Below, piece by piece: positions 15,931 to 24,392 of a stretch of 64,000 bases of DNA (positions are counted from its first letter, which is position 1; the number at the start of each line of letters is the position of its first letter). The notes beneath the pieces are model-generated. The model saw nothing but the letters and a program-made list of their open reading frames with translations. It did no database searches and was not told the DNA's origin. A program made the position numbers and the translations under genes. The DNA is from CAIUSP01 sp964594365 (lineage in GTDB: Bacteria; Actinomycetota; Thermoleophilia; Solirubrobacterales; 70-9), in assembly GCA_964594365.1 (NCBI GenBank), contig CAZQMB010000008.1, forward strand, positions 7,174-71,173. The letters are read 5' to 3'.

Positions 15931-17342
15931 TGCCGCTCGCCGTACTCGCGCCCGGAGGTGCGGCCTCGACCGCGCTTTACATCGTTGCTTTCTCGCTGTT
16001 CATCATCGGGATCAAGCGCGGCACCCACCCGACTACCGCCAAGCAGGGCAACCTGATCGCCGCGGTCGGGATGGGGGTGGCAGTGGTCACCACCCTGTTG
16101 TTGGACGGAATCGGCAACTGGGGGGTCCTGTTCGGCGCCCTGATAGTCGGTTCCGCGATCGGCGTGGTCGCATCGGTGCGTGTGCAGATGACCGACATGC
16201 CCCAGATGGTTGCCCTGTACAACGGAGTGGGCGGCGGGGCCGTGGCGCTCATCGCGTGGGCAGAGTTCCGTCATGAGTTGTCGCTCGGCGAGACCATTCC
16301 GCTCGACCTTCTGATCCCCGGCCTGCTTTCTGCTGTGGTCGGATCTGTTTCCTTCTGGGGCTCGAACATCGCGTTCGGGAAGCTCCAGGGCATCATCCCG
16401 GGGCAGCCGATCAAGGTGTTCGGACAGCAGGTGATCAACGCGCTGCTGCTGGTTGGTGTCGTCGCGGCCTGCGTGATCCTCGCGATCAACAACGACGCGC
16501 CATCAGAGTGGGTCTTCATAGGGGTCCTGGTCGCCTCGGCGATCCTCGGCGTCCTCGTCGTCCTGCCGATCGGTGGCGCGGACATGCCGGTGGTCATCAG
16601 TCTCCTGAACGCCTTCACCGGCCTCGCTGCGGCATCGGCCGGATTCTCTCTCGACAACGTCGCCCTGATAGTCGCCGGAACGATCGTGGGTTCTTCAGGC
16701 ACCATCCTCACGCTCGAGATGGCCACGGCCATGAACCGGTCGGTCGGGCACATCCTCTTCGCGGGTTTCGGTGGAGCCCCTGCGGCGTCTCAGGGCTCGA
16801 CCGAGGAGCGACCGGTCACATCGGTGAATGCTCAGGATGCGGCGATCAAGATGGCTTATGCCGATTCGGTCGTGATCGTCCCCGGTTACGGCATGGCGGT
16901 TGCCCAGGCTCAGCACTCGGTCAAGGAGATGGCAGACGAACTGGAGAAGCGGGGAGTGACCGTCAACTACGCCATCCATCCAGTGGCGGGGCGGATGCCC
17001 GGTCACATGAACGTGCTCCTCGCCGAGGCCGATGTGCCTTACGAGAAGTTGAAGGAGATGGAGGAGATCAACCCCGAGATGCCTCGCACCGATGTCGCGC
17101 TGATCATCGGAGCGAACGACGTCACCAATCCCGCAGCCAAGAACGACCCCGACTCCCCGATTGCCGGGATGCCGATCATCGAGGTCGACCAGGCCCAGCA
17201 GGTGATCGTCATCAAGCGCTCGCTCAGTCCCGGGTTTGCAGGTATCGACAACGACCTCTTCTACGCCGAGAACACCTCGATGCTGTTCGACGACGCCAAA
17301 CAGGCGGCCGCCGACATCGCGGCCGAAGTCCAGAACCTCTAG
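15930..17342 (+). CDS. pntB: NAD(P) transhydrogenase subunit beta
   Basis: A 470-residue subunit with eight or nine membrane helices (about 5-270) followed by the NADP(H)-binding domain III. Domain III carries DSVVIVPGYGMAVAQAQ near residue 310, HPVAGRMPGHMNVLLAEADV near 350, GANDVTNPAA near 395 and the final GFAGIDNDLFY near 435, all signature contacts. I start at the ATG at 15930 that overlaps the pntAB stop as TGATG. Together with pntAA and pntAB this is a complete enzyme that supplies NADPH from NADH using the proton gradient. Confidence 0.95.
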   Translation: MPLAVLAPGGAASTALYIVAFSLFIIGIKRGTHPTTAKQGNLIAAVGMGVAVVTTLLLDGIGNWGVLFGALIVGSAIGVVASVRVQMTDMPQMVALYNGVGGGAVALIAWAEFRHELSLGETIPLDLLIPGLLSAVVGSVSFWGSNIAFGKLQGIIPGQPIKVFGQQVINALLLVGVVAACVILAINNDAPSEWVFIGVLVASAILGVLVVLPIGGADMPVVISLLNAFTGLAAASAGFSLDNVALIVAGTIVGSSGTILTLEMATAMNRSVGHILFAGFGGAPAASQGSTEERPVTSVNAQDAAIKMAYADSVVIVPGYGMAVAQAQHSVKEMADELEKRGVTVNYAIHPVAGRMPGHMNVLLAEADVPYEKLKEMEEINPEMPRTDVALIIGANDVTNPAAKNDPDSPIAGMPIIEVDQAQQVIVIKRSLSPGFAGIDNDLFYAENTSMLFDDAKQAAADIAAEVQNL

Positions 17343-17369
17343 CCCGTCAACTCTCGTGCGGCGCGGGCG

Positions 17370-17612
17370 TCAGCCCTGCGAGCCGGACCTGTCGGCCCTC
17401 AGCTTGGGGAAGATCAGCCCGACGATGAACCCGAGCAGCATCGAGACGATCAGCGCGACCAACAGCGGCGCGGTGACCTTGAAGAACAGGAAGTTGATCT
17501 CGACCTGGTTGGTATTGATGATCACGAAGACGATCGCGAGCACTGCCGCGACCGCAGCCACAACCAGCTTCGCGTTGCCCCGCTTCTTCGGTTTCGGCAC
17601 CGATGACTCCAT
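17370..17612 (-). CDS. LapA/DUF1049-like two-helix membrane protein
   Basis: An 80-residue protein with a basic start (MESSVPKPKKRGNAK), two hydrophobic helices (about 15-35 and 46-70) and a basic tail ending FPKLRADRSGSQG. The pattern NTNQVEINFLFFKV between the helices and the second helix GFIVGLIFP match the LapA domain (PF06305). Function in actinobacteria is unknown. I chose the ATG at 17612 over the upstream GTG at 17636 because TAGGTT sits 7 nt before it, as in the divergent neighbour. Confidence 0.8.
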   Translation of the reverse strand: MESSVPKPKKRGNAKLVVAAVAAVLAIVFVIINTNQVEINFLFFKVTAPLLVALIVSMLLGFIVGLIFPKLRADRSGSQG

Positions 17613-17614
17613 TG

Positions 17615-17712
17615 GGGTGAACCTATCAGCGCTCACGGACCGTTAGTGATCTCGTGATGGTTCGGACACTTCTCGAGTTGGATAGGTAGATCTCTTGGAC
17701 CTAGGTTCACCC
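17615..17712. promoter_or_regulatory. twin divergent leaderless promoters forming an 11-bp inverted repeat
   Basis: TAGGTTCACCC occurs on the plus strand at 17702-17712 before the ATG at 17714, and on the minus strand at 17625-17615 before the ATG at 17612. The TAGGTT part of each serves as a -10 box 6 or 7 nt from the start. Confidence 0.5.
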
Positions 17713-17713
17713 G

Positions 17714-18688
17714 ATGCGGGGGAGGGGAGCGCGAGTTGCGGTAGCGGCGATCGGGGATCGTTCAGGGCAGGCGACGGTCGAGTGGGTAGGGCTGACCATC
17801 TTCTCGGCGTTGGTCATCCTCGCGATGATCACCGCCGCACCGGGGCTGTCAGGCGCCAGACTGGCTGGCGAGATCGCCGAGCGCCTCATCTGCGCGGTGC
17901 GGCTGCAGGTTCCGTGCAGGCACGATCCTCAACTGCTCGCGGCCTATGACCCCGAGCTCGCGGGGCTGCTCAGAGAGCACGCGCCACTGATCTCGTACGA
18001 GCGTGGAATGCGTTCCCTTCCGGTCGACTTCCGGAAGTGCCGCTCGGCCGATTGCGCTGACGGTGCGGCGAAGGGGCTGACTCGGGCTTCACTGCTCGGC
18101 AGACCGGTGACCGCTTTCACCCATGTGGTCGACTGCCGGAGGCCGAACGATCCGGTCCCCGTTCAGGCGGACTGCTCGGGTCCCGGCAGAGGGAACCTGT
18201 ATCTCCAGTACTGGCTCTATTACCCGGACTCGGCGAGCCTCCGGGGGGTTCCCATCGTCGGCAAGCGCGGGTTCCATCTCGACGACTGGGAGAGCTTCCA
18301 GGTCAGAGTGGGGCCGGGTGGCGGCGTGATGTCGAGAGCGAGCTCTCACAACGGTTACAACGGACTGCCGAGCGTCGCAGATTGGGCCTCGGATACTTCG
18401 GGGAGGGTCCCAGGCGCCACCTCACTTCGGCTGCTGGCGGAGCGGCTCGGTCTGAGGGAGAGGAACGGATGGACTCCGGTCTTGCGCTCTCGATCGCTGC
18501 TGCTGGTGGCAGGGGGGAGTCACGCAGGGAGGGCTGGCGGGGCCGACCGGAGGATCCGGTGGACGCCGCCCTCTGCTCTCCGCCTCTCTCCGATCGAGGA
18601 ATTGTCGGGCGAAGGATCGGACTTCGCCGTCACCCCACCGTGGCTGAAGCGCGTCTACCGCTCTCCTGAGCACTTCGGAACCGACTGA
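17714..18688 (+). CDS. pilin-like N-terminus fused to a Vps62/NPP1-like domain, function unknown
   Basis: A 324-residue protein. Residues 1-45 have a basic stretch, then GQATVEWVGLTIFSALVILAM, which resembles the TadE/Flp pilin type (Glu five residues into a hydrophobic helix after a Gly-containing cleavage site). The rest is exported and has eight or more cysteines/aromatics, with YLQYWLYYPDS near residue 170 followed by HLDDWESFQVRV near 196. That YW-x-YY then HxxDWE order is seen in Vps62-like and NPP1-like beta-sandwich proteins. I infer a surface or pilus-associated protein. The prepilin peptidase gene at 27362 could process it. Confidence 0.55.
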   Translation: MRGRGARVAVAAIGDRSGQATVEWVGLTIFSALVILAMITAAPGLSGARLAGEIAERLICAVRLQVPCRHDPQLLAAYDPELAGLLREHAPLISYERGMRSLPVDFRKCRSADCADGAAKGLTRASLLGRPVTAFTHVVDCRRPNDPVPVQADCSGPGRGNLYLQYWLYYPDSASLRGVPIVGKRGFHLDDWESFQVRVGPGGGVMSRASSHNGYNGLPSVADWASDTSGRVPGATSLRLLAERLGLRERNGWTPVLRSRSLLLVAGGSHAGRAGGADRRIRWTPPSALRLSPIEELSGEGSDFAVTPPWLKRVYRSPEHFGTD

Positions 18689-18700
18689 GGTTGCCCTCGC

Positions 18701-18706
18701 TACGCT
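18701..18706 (+). promoter_or_regulatory. -10 box TACGCT before egtB
   Basis: TACGCT ends 6 nt before the ATC at 18713, in the same CCTCGCTACGCTT context as the mmsA promoter. Confidence 0.55.
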
Positions 18707-18712
18707 TTCTCC

Positions 18713-19933
18713 ATCGCGCCCGAGGTCACATCCACCAAGCGTCGGGATGACATCGCCGGGGCGCTGGAAGAGGCCAGGGAACGGACTCTTCGCCTGGTGG
18801 AGCAGCTCGACTCCGAGCAACTGAATCGTGTCTGGTCACCGATCCTCAGTCCGTTGGTCTGGGACCTCGGTCACATCGCGAACTTCGAGGAACTCTGGCT
18901 CGTGCAGCGGGTAGCGGGCAGCGAACCGCTCGACGGGTCGCTTGGCGACCTCTATGACGCGATCGCCCAGCCACGCACGGTCCGCGGCGAGCTGCCGATC
19001 CTCTCTCCGGACGAGGTCTTCCCCTACCTTGAACAGGTCCGGGAGCGAACGCTCCGTGTGCTCGAGACGGTCGATCTCGAGCTGGACGCCGAGGATCCTC
19101 TGCTCCGTGACGGCTTCGTCTACGAGCTGATTCTCGCCCATGAGCATCAGCACAACGAGACGATGCTCCAGCTCATGCAGCAGATACCCGGGTACGAACC
19201 TCCTGATCTTGGTCCTGCGAGCGCAGCGCCAGTCGATACCGAGGGACCGACGATGGTGGAGTGCGCGGGTGGGATGGTCGAGATCGGAGCCGGTGCGGAG
19301 GGATTCGCCTACGACAACGAGCGCCCCCAACGCACGATCGAGGTAGAACCTTTCCTGATCGACCGCACTCCGGTGACGAATGCTGACTATCGGTCGTTCA
19401 TCGAGGAAACCGGCGCCGAGCCGCCGATGTACTGGGTTGCCGACGGAGAGAGCACGTGGCATCGCGAGCGTTTCGGGCGAGAAGAGGAGATCCCTCCCGA
19501 ATCTCCGGTCATCCATGTCTCCCACCCAGAGGCTGAAGCCTTCGCGGCGTGGGCCGGAAAGCGTCTGCCCACCGAGGTCGAGTGGGAGGCTGCGTCGTCA
19601 GGCTCCGATAAGAGGCGGGCCAACCTGGATCACCTCAACTGGGATGTGGCGCCGGCCGGTTCGTTCGCCAACGGGGCAGCCGACTGCGGTGCCGTCCAGA
19701 TGCTCGGGGATGTCTGGGAGTGGACTTCGAGCGAGTTCGAGCCTTATCCAGGCTTCGAGGCCTTCCCCTACGACGAATACTCGAAGGTGCACTACGGGGA
19801 GGGCTACAAGGTCCTGCGAGGCGGGGCCTGGGCGAGTCGGAGGCACACCATTCGCCGGAGCTTCCGCAATTGGGACCTTCCCGAGAGGAAGCAGATTTTC
19901 TCCGGCTTCCGATGCGCAAAGGATTCGGTGTGA
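18713..19933 (+). CDS. egtB: ergothioneine biosynthesis protein EgtB (sulfoxide synthase), apparent ATC start
   Basis: Joins hercynine with a cysteine donor using non-heme iron and oxygen. The N-terminal DinB-like domain has LVWDLGHIANFEE and the iron motif HX3HXE in AHEHQHNETM; the C-terminal FGE-sulfatase domain has AFAAWAGKRLPTEVEWE, LGDVWEWTSSEFEPY and RGGAWASRRHTIRRSFRNW. Conserved coding sequence (ARERTLRLVEQLDSEQL) lies before the first GTG at 18797, and the open frame from the stop at 18688 has no ATG, GTG or TTG upstream of it. The ATC at 18713 sits 6 nt after a -10 box and gives 406 residues, a normal EgtB length. egtD follows 20 nt later. Confidence 0.9.
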   Translation: MAPEVTSTKRRDDIAGALEEARERTLRLVEQLDSEQLNRVWSPILSPLVWDLGHIANFEELWLVQRVAGSEPLDGSLGDLYDAIAQPRTVRGELPILSPDEVFPYLEQVRERTLRVLETVDLELDAEDPLLRDGFVYELILAHEHQHNETMLQLMQQIPGYEPPDLGPASAAPVDTEGPTMVECAGGMVEIGAGAEGFAYDNERPQRTIEVEPFLIDRTPVTNADYRSFIEETGAEPPMYWVADGESTWHRERFGREEEIPPESPVIHVSHPEAEAFAAWAGKRLPTEVEWEAASSGSDKRRANLDHLNWDVAPAGSFANGAADCGAVQMLGDVWEWTSSEFEPYPGFEAFPYDEYSKVHYGEGYKVLRGGAWASRRHTIRRSFRNWDLPERKQIFSGFRCAKDSV

Positions 19934-19953
19934 GCGGGGTCGAAAGGAGAACG

Positions 19954-20925
19954 ATGTCGGTAGAGATCGCTCTCCCACCATCTGGTTCCGCATCCGGGGT
20001 CGCCGCCGATGTCCGCGCCGGCCTGACCAAACCGTTCAAGGAGATATCCCCCAGATACTTCTACGACGACCGCGGCTCACAGCTCTTCGAGCGGATCACG
20101 GAGCTACCCGAGTACTACCCGACGCGGTGTGAGAGGCAGATCCTGAGAGACCACTCCGCTGAAATCGCCGAGACCACTGCTGCATCGACTCTCATCGAGC
20201 TCGGGTCGGGGTCGGCGGCCAAGTCCCGCGTCCTCCTCGACGCGATGCGGGATGCCGGAACACTGCGTACCTACTGCCCGGTGGACATATCCGAGGAGAT
20301 CACCCGTGAGACCGCCGAGATGATCGCGAGGGAGTACGACGGGGTAGAGGTCAGAGGACTGGTTTGCGATTTCGAGCACGACCTCGAGAGGATTCCGGTG
20401 GGTGGACCGAGGCTGATCGCGCTGTTGGGGGGCACGGTCGGAAACCTACCCCCGCAGCAGCGCTCAGGGTTCCTGCGTCGAGTGGCGAACCTGCTCGACC
20501 CGGAGGACTGCTTCTTGCTCGGCGTCGATCTGATCAAGGACCCTGCCACCCTCGTTGCCGCCTACGACGATTCTCAGGGAGTCACGGCCGAGTTCAACCG
20601 CAACGCGCTGCGGGTCCTTAACGATCGCTTCGGGGGCGACTTCGACCCGGAGGCATTCGAGCACGTCGCCCAGTGGGATCCCCAGAACCTGTGGATAGAG
20701 ATGCGCCTCCGATCGTTGCGCGATCAGCGGGTCAGGCTCGATGACCTCGATCTCGACCTCGACTTCTCGAAGGGCGAGGAGATGCGGACCGAGATCTCGA
20801 CCAAGTTCGCCAGGGAGGGATTGGAGTCGATCTTCGCCGAAGCCGACCTCGAGTTGACCGGCTGGTTCTCGAGCAACGGTGACGAGTACGCGCTTGCTCT
20901 CGCTCGCAGCTCCCGCCGCACCTGA
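19954..20925 (+). CDS. egtD: L-histidine N(alpha)-methyltransferase EgtD
   Basis: Trimethylates histidine to hercynine with S-adenosylmethionine, the first ergothioneine step. The 323-residue length matches the family. Visible features are KEISPRYFYDDRGSQLFERI near residue 28, LPEYYPTRCE near 48, the SAM motif LIELGSGSAAKS near 78, and LLGGTVGNLPP near 145. I start at the ATG at 19954, 4 nt after AGGAG; a GTG at 19930 overlapping the egtB stop is a weaker option. egtA, egtC and egtE are not in the window, so the cysteine donor and final lyase must come from elsewhere. Confidence 0.95.
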   Translation: MSVEIALPPSGSASGVAADVRAGLTKPFKEISPRYFYDDRGSQLFERITELPEYYPTRCERQILRDHSAEIAETTAASTLIELGSGSAAKSRVLLDAMRDAGTLRTYCPVDISEEITRETAEMIAREYDGVEVRGLVCDFEHDLERIPVGGPRLIALLGGTVGNLPPQQRSGFLRRVANLLDPEDCFLLGVDLIKDPATLVAAYDDSQGVTAEFNRNALRVLNDRFGGDFDPEAFEHVAQWDPQNLWIEMRLRSLRDQRVRLDDLDLDLDFSKGEEMRTEISTKFAREGLESIFAEADLELTGWFSSNGDEYALALARSSRRT

Positions 20926-20934
20926 ACGGCCCTG

Positions 20935-21876
20935 TCAGGGCGCTAGCGCCTCGATCAGTCCACCCATCCGGTCGGGAGTCGTGATCGGTGTGATCACCGG
21001 GCAGGTGATCCCGCCTTCGACGAAGGCGTCGAGCCGTTCACGTATCGAAGCTGCGTCTCCGAACATGAACGCGTCTGCGATCAGATCCCACGGCGCCTCC
21101 TCCGCGGCCTTGGCGCGATCGCCGGCTTGCCATGCTTCGCACATCGGATCGATCTGGTCGCCGTAGCCGAGCCAGCGGTAGAAGGCTTCGTAGACCGGGA
21201 CGGTTATGTAGGAGCTGAACATGAATCGGGCAAGCGGTTCGACCTGTTCGCGTTCTCCCTCCAGACAGAAGAACCGGCAGAGAAGTTCGAACCCCTCAGG
21301 CGCCTGCTCCAACTGTGCGGTGACTTGAGGAAGCCCTGCCAACGGGAGGAAGTTGGTGAAGGCCCCGTCAGCCTTCTCTACCGCGAGTTCGAGCATCTTC
21401 CCCCGCAGAGCAGCGAGCACGATGGGAACCGGCTGTTCCGGAGCTCGCTCGAGCTTGAAGCCACCCTCGCCTCTCTCGCCGGCGAGCACGGTCCTCAGGT
21501 AATCGACCGTCTCCGAGATCTTGGTCAACGGTTTTTCGAAGGTCAGCCCATTCCACCCCTCGACGATGCGATCCGACGAGGCTCCGATTCCGAGCACGAA
21601 GCGCCCGTTGGTGGCATCGGCTACACCTGCTGCCTCTTGGGCGAGCAGCGCCCTTCCCCGAGTCATCACGCCTACGACCCCCGTACCGAGGCGCACCTTC
21701 TCGGTCATCGCGCCGGCCATGGTGAGTGGGGTGAAGCCATCGGCGCCGTTGGTCTCGCCAGACCAGAGGTCCGTGTAGCCACTGGCTTCGGCCAATCGCA
21801 CGAACTCTCCGTGTTGGCTGAGCGACAACCCGGGCAGCGGCAGGGTCAGGCCCCATCTTTTCTCTCCGTTTGCCAC
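20935..21876 (-). CDS. LLM-class (luciferase-like) F420-dependent oxidoreductase
   Basis: A 313-residue luciferase-superfamily protein. Landmarks are GLTLPLPGLSLSQHGEFVRL at the start, TDLWSGETNGADGFTPL near residue 35, VRLGTGVVGVMTRGRALLAQ near 62, and RFVLGIGASSDRIVEGWNG near 91. It probably uses F420; substrate unknown. It is shorter than the paralogue at 13416 and only distantly similar. Transcribed toward egtD, ending 9 nt after the egtD stop. The start is GTG at 21876 with a -10 box 6 nt upstream. Confidence 0.85.
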   Translation of the reverse strand: MANGEKRWGLTLPLPGLSLSQHGEFVRLAEASGYTDLWSGETNGADGFTPLTMAGAMTEKVRLGTGVVGVMTRGRALLAQEAAGVADATNGRFVLGIGASSDRIVEGWNGLTFEKPLTKISETVDYLRTVLAGERGEGGFKLERAPEQPVPIVLAALRGKMLELAVEKADGAFTNFLPLAGLPQVTAQLEQAPEGFELLCRFFCLEGEREQVEPLARFMFSSYITVPVYEAFYRWLGYGDQIDPMCEAWQAGDRAKAAEEAPWDLIADAFMFGDAASIRERLDAFVEGGITCPVITPITTPDRMGGLIEALAP

Positions 21877-21882
21877 CCGGCG

Positions 21883-21888
21883 AGACTA
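21883..21888 (-). promoter_or_regulatory. -10 box TAGTCT, leaderless start of F420-type oxidoreductase
   Basis: TAGTCT ends 6 nt before the GTG at 21876 on the minus strand. Confidence 0.5.
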
Positions 21889-21939
21889 CTTCACCCAAAG
21901 CAGCGCAAGCGCGAGGGCACACGATCCGGCCGGGGAAGG

Positions 21940-21945
21940 TAGAGT
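21940..21945 (+). promoter_or_regulatory. -10 box TAGAGT before the membrane protein-glpX operon
   Basis: TAGAGT ends 8 nt before the GTG at 21954; a TTG at 21951 directly precedes it. No ribosome site is visible. Confidence 0.45.
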
Positions 21946-21953
21946 CGCAATTG

Positions 21954-22445
21954 GTGGATCCCTCGCGAATCAGCCGTGCGGAGATGACCGCAGTTGTGGC
22001 AGGTTTCGTCCTCGTTCTGAGCCTCTTCCTGCCTTGGTACTCGCTCGGCAGCGGCCCCGATATCGCTCGTGGTCAGGAGCCTGCGGCGTGGGCCTGTGGA
22101 ATCGGCGACAACTCCTGCACAGCGTTCGAGACCTTCCAGACCCTGAGGTGGTTCTGGATCATCGTGGGGCTCGCTCCTCTGGTGCTCACATTCCTCGCCG
22201 TGCGGGGCCTCGAGACCAGCTGGCCCCGAGGCGAACTCACGGCGATCATCGGACTGATCGCGTTCGTCCTGATCTTCTTCAACGGATTGATCGACCGGCC
22301 ATCGGGCCGGGATATACAGATCGGTCTCACCTGGGGCTACTTCATCGCTCTGCTTTCCTCGTTCACCGTGTTCGCCGCCGGAGCGTGGGGTTCGCTCGAC
22401 CACGGCGGCGGCGCGCCACGCCGACCACCCGGGAGCTTCGGATGA
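21954..22445 (+). CDS. four-helix membrane protein, function unknown
   Basis: A 163-residue integral membrane protein. Helices lie at about 10-28 (ending LFLPWYSLG), 62-80, 92-112 and 123-145; a loop after helix 1 holds a Cys pair (WACGIGDNSC). The LPWY motif after the first helix is common in uncharacterised actinobacterial membrane proteins. I do not recognise a family with a known function. Its stop overlaps the glpX ATG by 4 nt, so it is the first gene of that operon. The start choice (GTG 21954) rests on the -10 spacing. Confidence 0.7.
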   Translation: MDPSRISRAEMTAVVAGFVLVLSLFLPWYSLGSGPDIARGQEPAAWACGIGDNSCTAFETFQTLRWFWIIVGLAPLVLTFLAVRGLETSWPRGELTAIIGLIAFVLIFFNGLIDRPSGRDIQIGLTWGYFIALLSSFTVFAAGAWGSLDHGGGAPRRPPGSFG

Positions 22446-23467
22446 GCCAGGCCGGTGAGGTCATCTCGCATGATCAGCGAAGCGGTGATCGGCCCGACAG
22501 GAACCTCGCCCTGGAACTGGTTCGGGTCACCGAGGCTGCTGCCTTGGCAGCCGCCGGTTGGGTGGGCAGAGGGGACAAGGAAGCCGCGGATCAGGCTGCC
22601 GTGGATGCGATGCGACTCTTGCTCGAGACCGTCCCGATGGACGGACTGGTGGTGATCGGAGAGGGCGAGAAGGACGAAGCGCCCATGCTCTACAACGGCG
22701 AGGAGATAGGAGACGGCAGTCCTCCCGTGGCCGACATCGCCGTCGACCCGCTCGAGGGAACCACTCTGACGGCTCGGGGCTTCCCTGGCGCCCTTGCGGT
22801 GATCGCGCTGGCAGAGCGTGGAACGATGTTCGACCCGGGTCCGTGTGTCTACATGGAGAAGCTCGCGTCGGCCCCCAGTCTGGCCGAATGTCTCGATCTC
22901 AATATCCCCCTGCCCGAGGTGATCGCCCGCGTGGCCGAGAAGAAGGGCAGTGGGCCGAACGAGGTGACGGTGATCGTGCTCGATCGGCCACGCCACGAGG
23001 AGGCGATCGCGGAGATACGGCAGGCCGGAGCCCGTATTCGCTTCATCACCGATGGCGATGTCCAGGCGGCTCTGTTGGCCGTCAGCGAAGGGACCGGGGT
23101 GGATCTGCTCTGGGGCATTGGCGGAACACCGGAGGGAGTTCTCTCCGCCGCTGCGATCAAGTCGCTCGGAGGCAGGTTCCTGGGAAGGCTGTGGCCCAGA
23201 GACGACGGAGAGCGCAAGGCCGCCGAGGACGCTGGCTACGACCTCTCGAGGGTGCTCGAGACCGATGACCTCGTATCCGGAGACGACGTCTTCTTCGCCG
23301 CGACCGGCGTGACCGATGGAGACCTGCTCGACGGGGTTCGCTATCTGGACGGCCGTGCCACGACCGAGTCGTTGGTGATGCGCTCCAGATCAGGCACCGT
23401 ACGCAAGGTGGGGGCCACTCATGACATCCGCAAGCTTCGAGCTATCACCGGTGGGCGATATGGCTGA
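22442..23467 (+). CDS. glpX: class II fructose-1,6-bisphosphatase
   Basis: Hydrolyses fructose-1,6-bisphosphate in gluconeogenesis. The 341 residues match actinobacterial GlpX. Metal-binding and catalytic motifs of the lithium-sensitive phosphatase fold are VVIGEGEKDEAPML near residue 72 and ADIAVDPLEGTTLTA near 97; later GIGGTPEGVLSAAAIK near 222 is also conserved. It overlaps the upstream membrane protein gene by 4 nt and the downstream oxidoreductase gene by 8 nt. In a fatty-acid or amino-acid degrading organism this is the essential gluconeogenic phosphatase. Confidence 0.95.
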   Translation: MSQAGEVISHDQRSGDRPDRNLALELVRVTEAAALAAAGWVGRGDKEAADQAAVDAMRLLLETVPMDGLVVIGEGEKDEAPMLYNGEEIGDGSPPVADIAVDPLEGTTLTARGFPGALAVIALAERGTMFDPGPCVYMEKLASAPSLAECLDLNIPLPEVIARVAEKKGSGPNEVTVIVLDRPRHEEAIAEIRQAGARIRFITDGDVQAALLAVSEGTGVDLLWGIGGTPEGVLSAAAIKSLGGRFLGRLWPRDDGERKAAEDAGYDLSRVLETDDLVSGDDVFFAATGVTDGDLLDGVRYLDGRATTESLVMRSRSGTVRKVGATHDIRKLRAITGGRYG

Positions 23468-24392
23468 TCAGACCCAGTCACCGGACGCCGTCGTGGCGGG
23501 AGCGACCGGCTACATCGGGCACTTGCTCTGCCGGGCGCTACTGGACGCTGGACGTTCGGTCAGGGCGCTCGCCCGCGACCCCGATCGTGCACGAGATCTC
23601 GAAGAGGAGGGGTGCGAGATCCGAAAGGCCGACGTACTCGAGCCGGACTCCCTTCCCGCGGCGCTGGAGGGAGCGAAGGTCGCGTACTACCTGGTCCATT
23701 CGATGGGCCGCGGTAGCAAGGGGGATTTCGTCGAACTGGATCGAAAGGCCGCTTTGAACTTCGCGCAGGCTGCGGCAAAGGCCGGCGTGGATCAGATCGT
23801 CTATCTCGGGGGCCTCGCATCAGGAGGCTCCGAGCACCTCGAGTCGCGGCACGCCACCGCTGGTTACCTCGGCTCTGCCGGGGTGCCGGTGACCTACTTC
23901 CAGGCCGCAGCGGTGATCGGTGCCGGCTCGGAGTCCTACCGGACCCTCTACTGGCTGGTCAAGCGTCTGCCCGTCATGGTCACTCCGCGTTGGACCTCCA
24001 CGCGCACTCAGCCGATTGCGGTCAGAGATGTGATTGCGTACCTGGTCTCGACCCCGGAAACCCCTGGGGCGAAAGGACAGGTCATTCAGATCGGGGGTCC
24101 CGACGTGACGACCTACGGTGGGATGTTCTCCGAGCTGGCGTCGGCAATGGGGAAACGGCCACCACTTCAACTCAAGATCCCCTTGCTCACTCCGAAGCTC
24201 TCTTCTCACTGGATCGGCTTGGTGACTCCAGTCGATGCCGGTGTCGCAAAGCCGCTGATCGAAGGCCTGACGGTCGAGACGGTGGTAGATGACCCTGCAG
24301 GGATGGCGCTATTCGATGTGTCGCCGACCCCGATCACCGAAGCCATGAAGTTGGCGCTGATCGAGCAGGGCGTCGCCCCTGCTCAGTCGTAG
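23460..24392 (+). CDS. NAD(P)H-binding NmrA-like SDR family protein
   Basis: A 310-residue atypical short-chain dehydrogenase. The cofactor motif VAGATGYIGHLLCRALLDAG is at about residues 11-30 with basic RALARDPDRA after strand 2, favouring NADP(H). YYLVHSMGRGSKGDF near residue 78 matches the VHSM motif of a family often fused to DUF2867, but that second domain is absent here. No Tyr-x3-Lys catalytic pair is evident. I start at the ATG at 23460 overlapping the glpX stop by 8 nt; a GTG at 23451 is possible. The 3' end overlaps the convergent gene by 10 nt. Confidence 0.82.
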   Translation: MADQTQSPDAVVAGATGYIGHLLCRALLDAGRSVRALARDPDRARDLEEEGCEIRKADVLEPDSLPAALEGAKVAYYLVHSMGRGSKGDFVELDRKAALNFAQAAAKAGVDQIVYLGGLASGGSEHLESRHATAGYLGSAGVPVTYFQAAAVIGAGSESYRTLYWLVKRLPVMVTPRWTSTRTQPIAVRDVIAYLVSTPETPGAKGQVIQIGGPDVTTYGGMFSELASAMGKRPPLQLKIPLLTPKLSSHWIGLVTPVDAGVAKPLIEGLTVETVVDDPAGMALFDVSPTPITEAMKLALIEQGVAPAQS

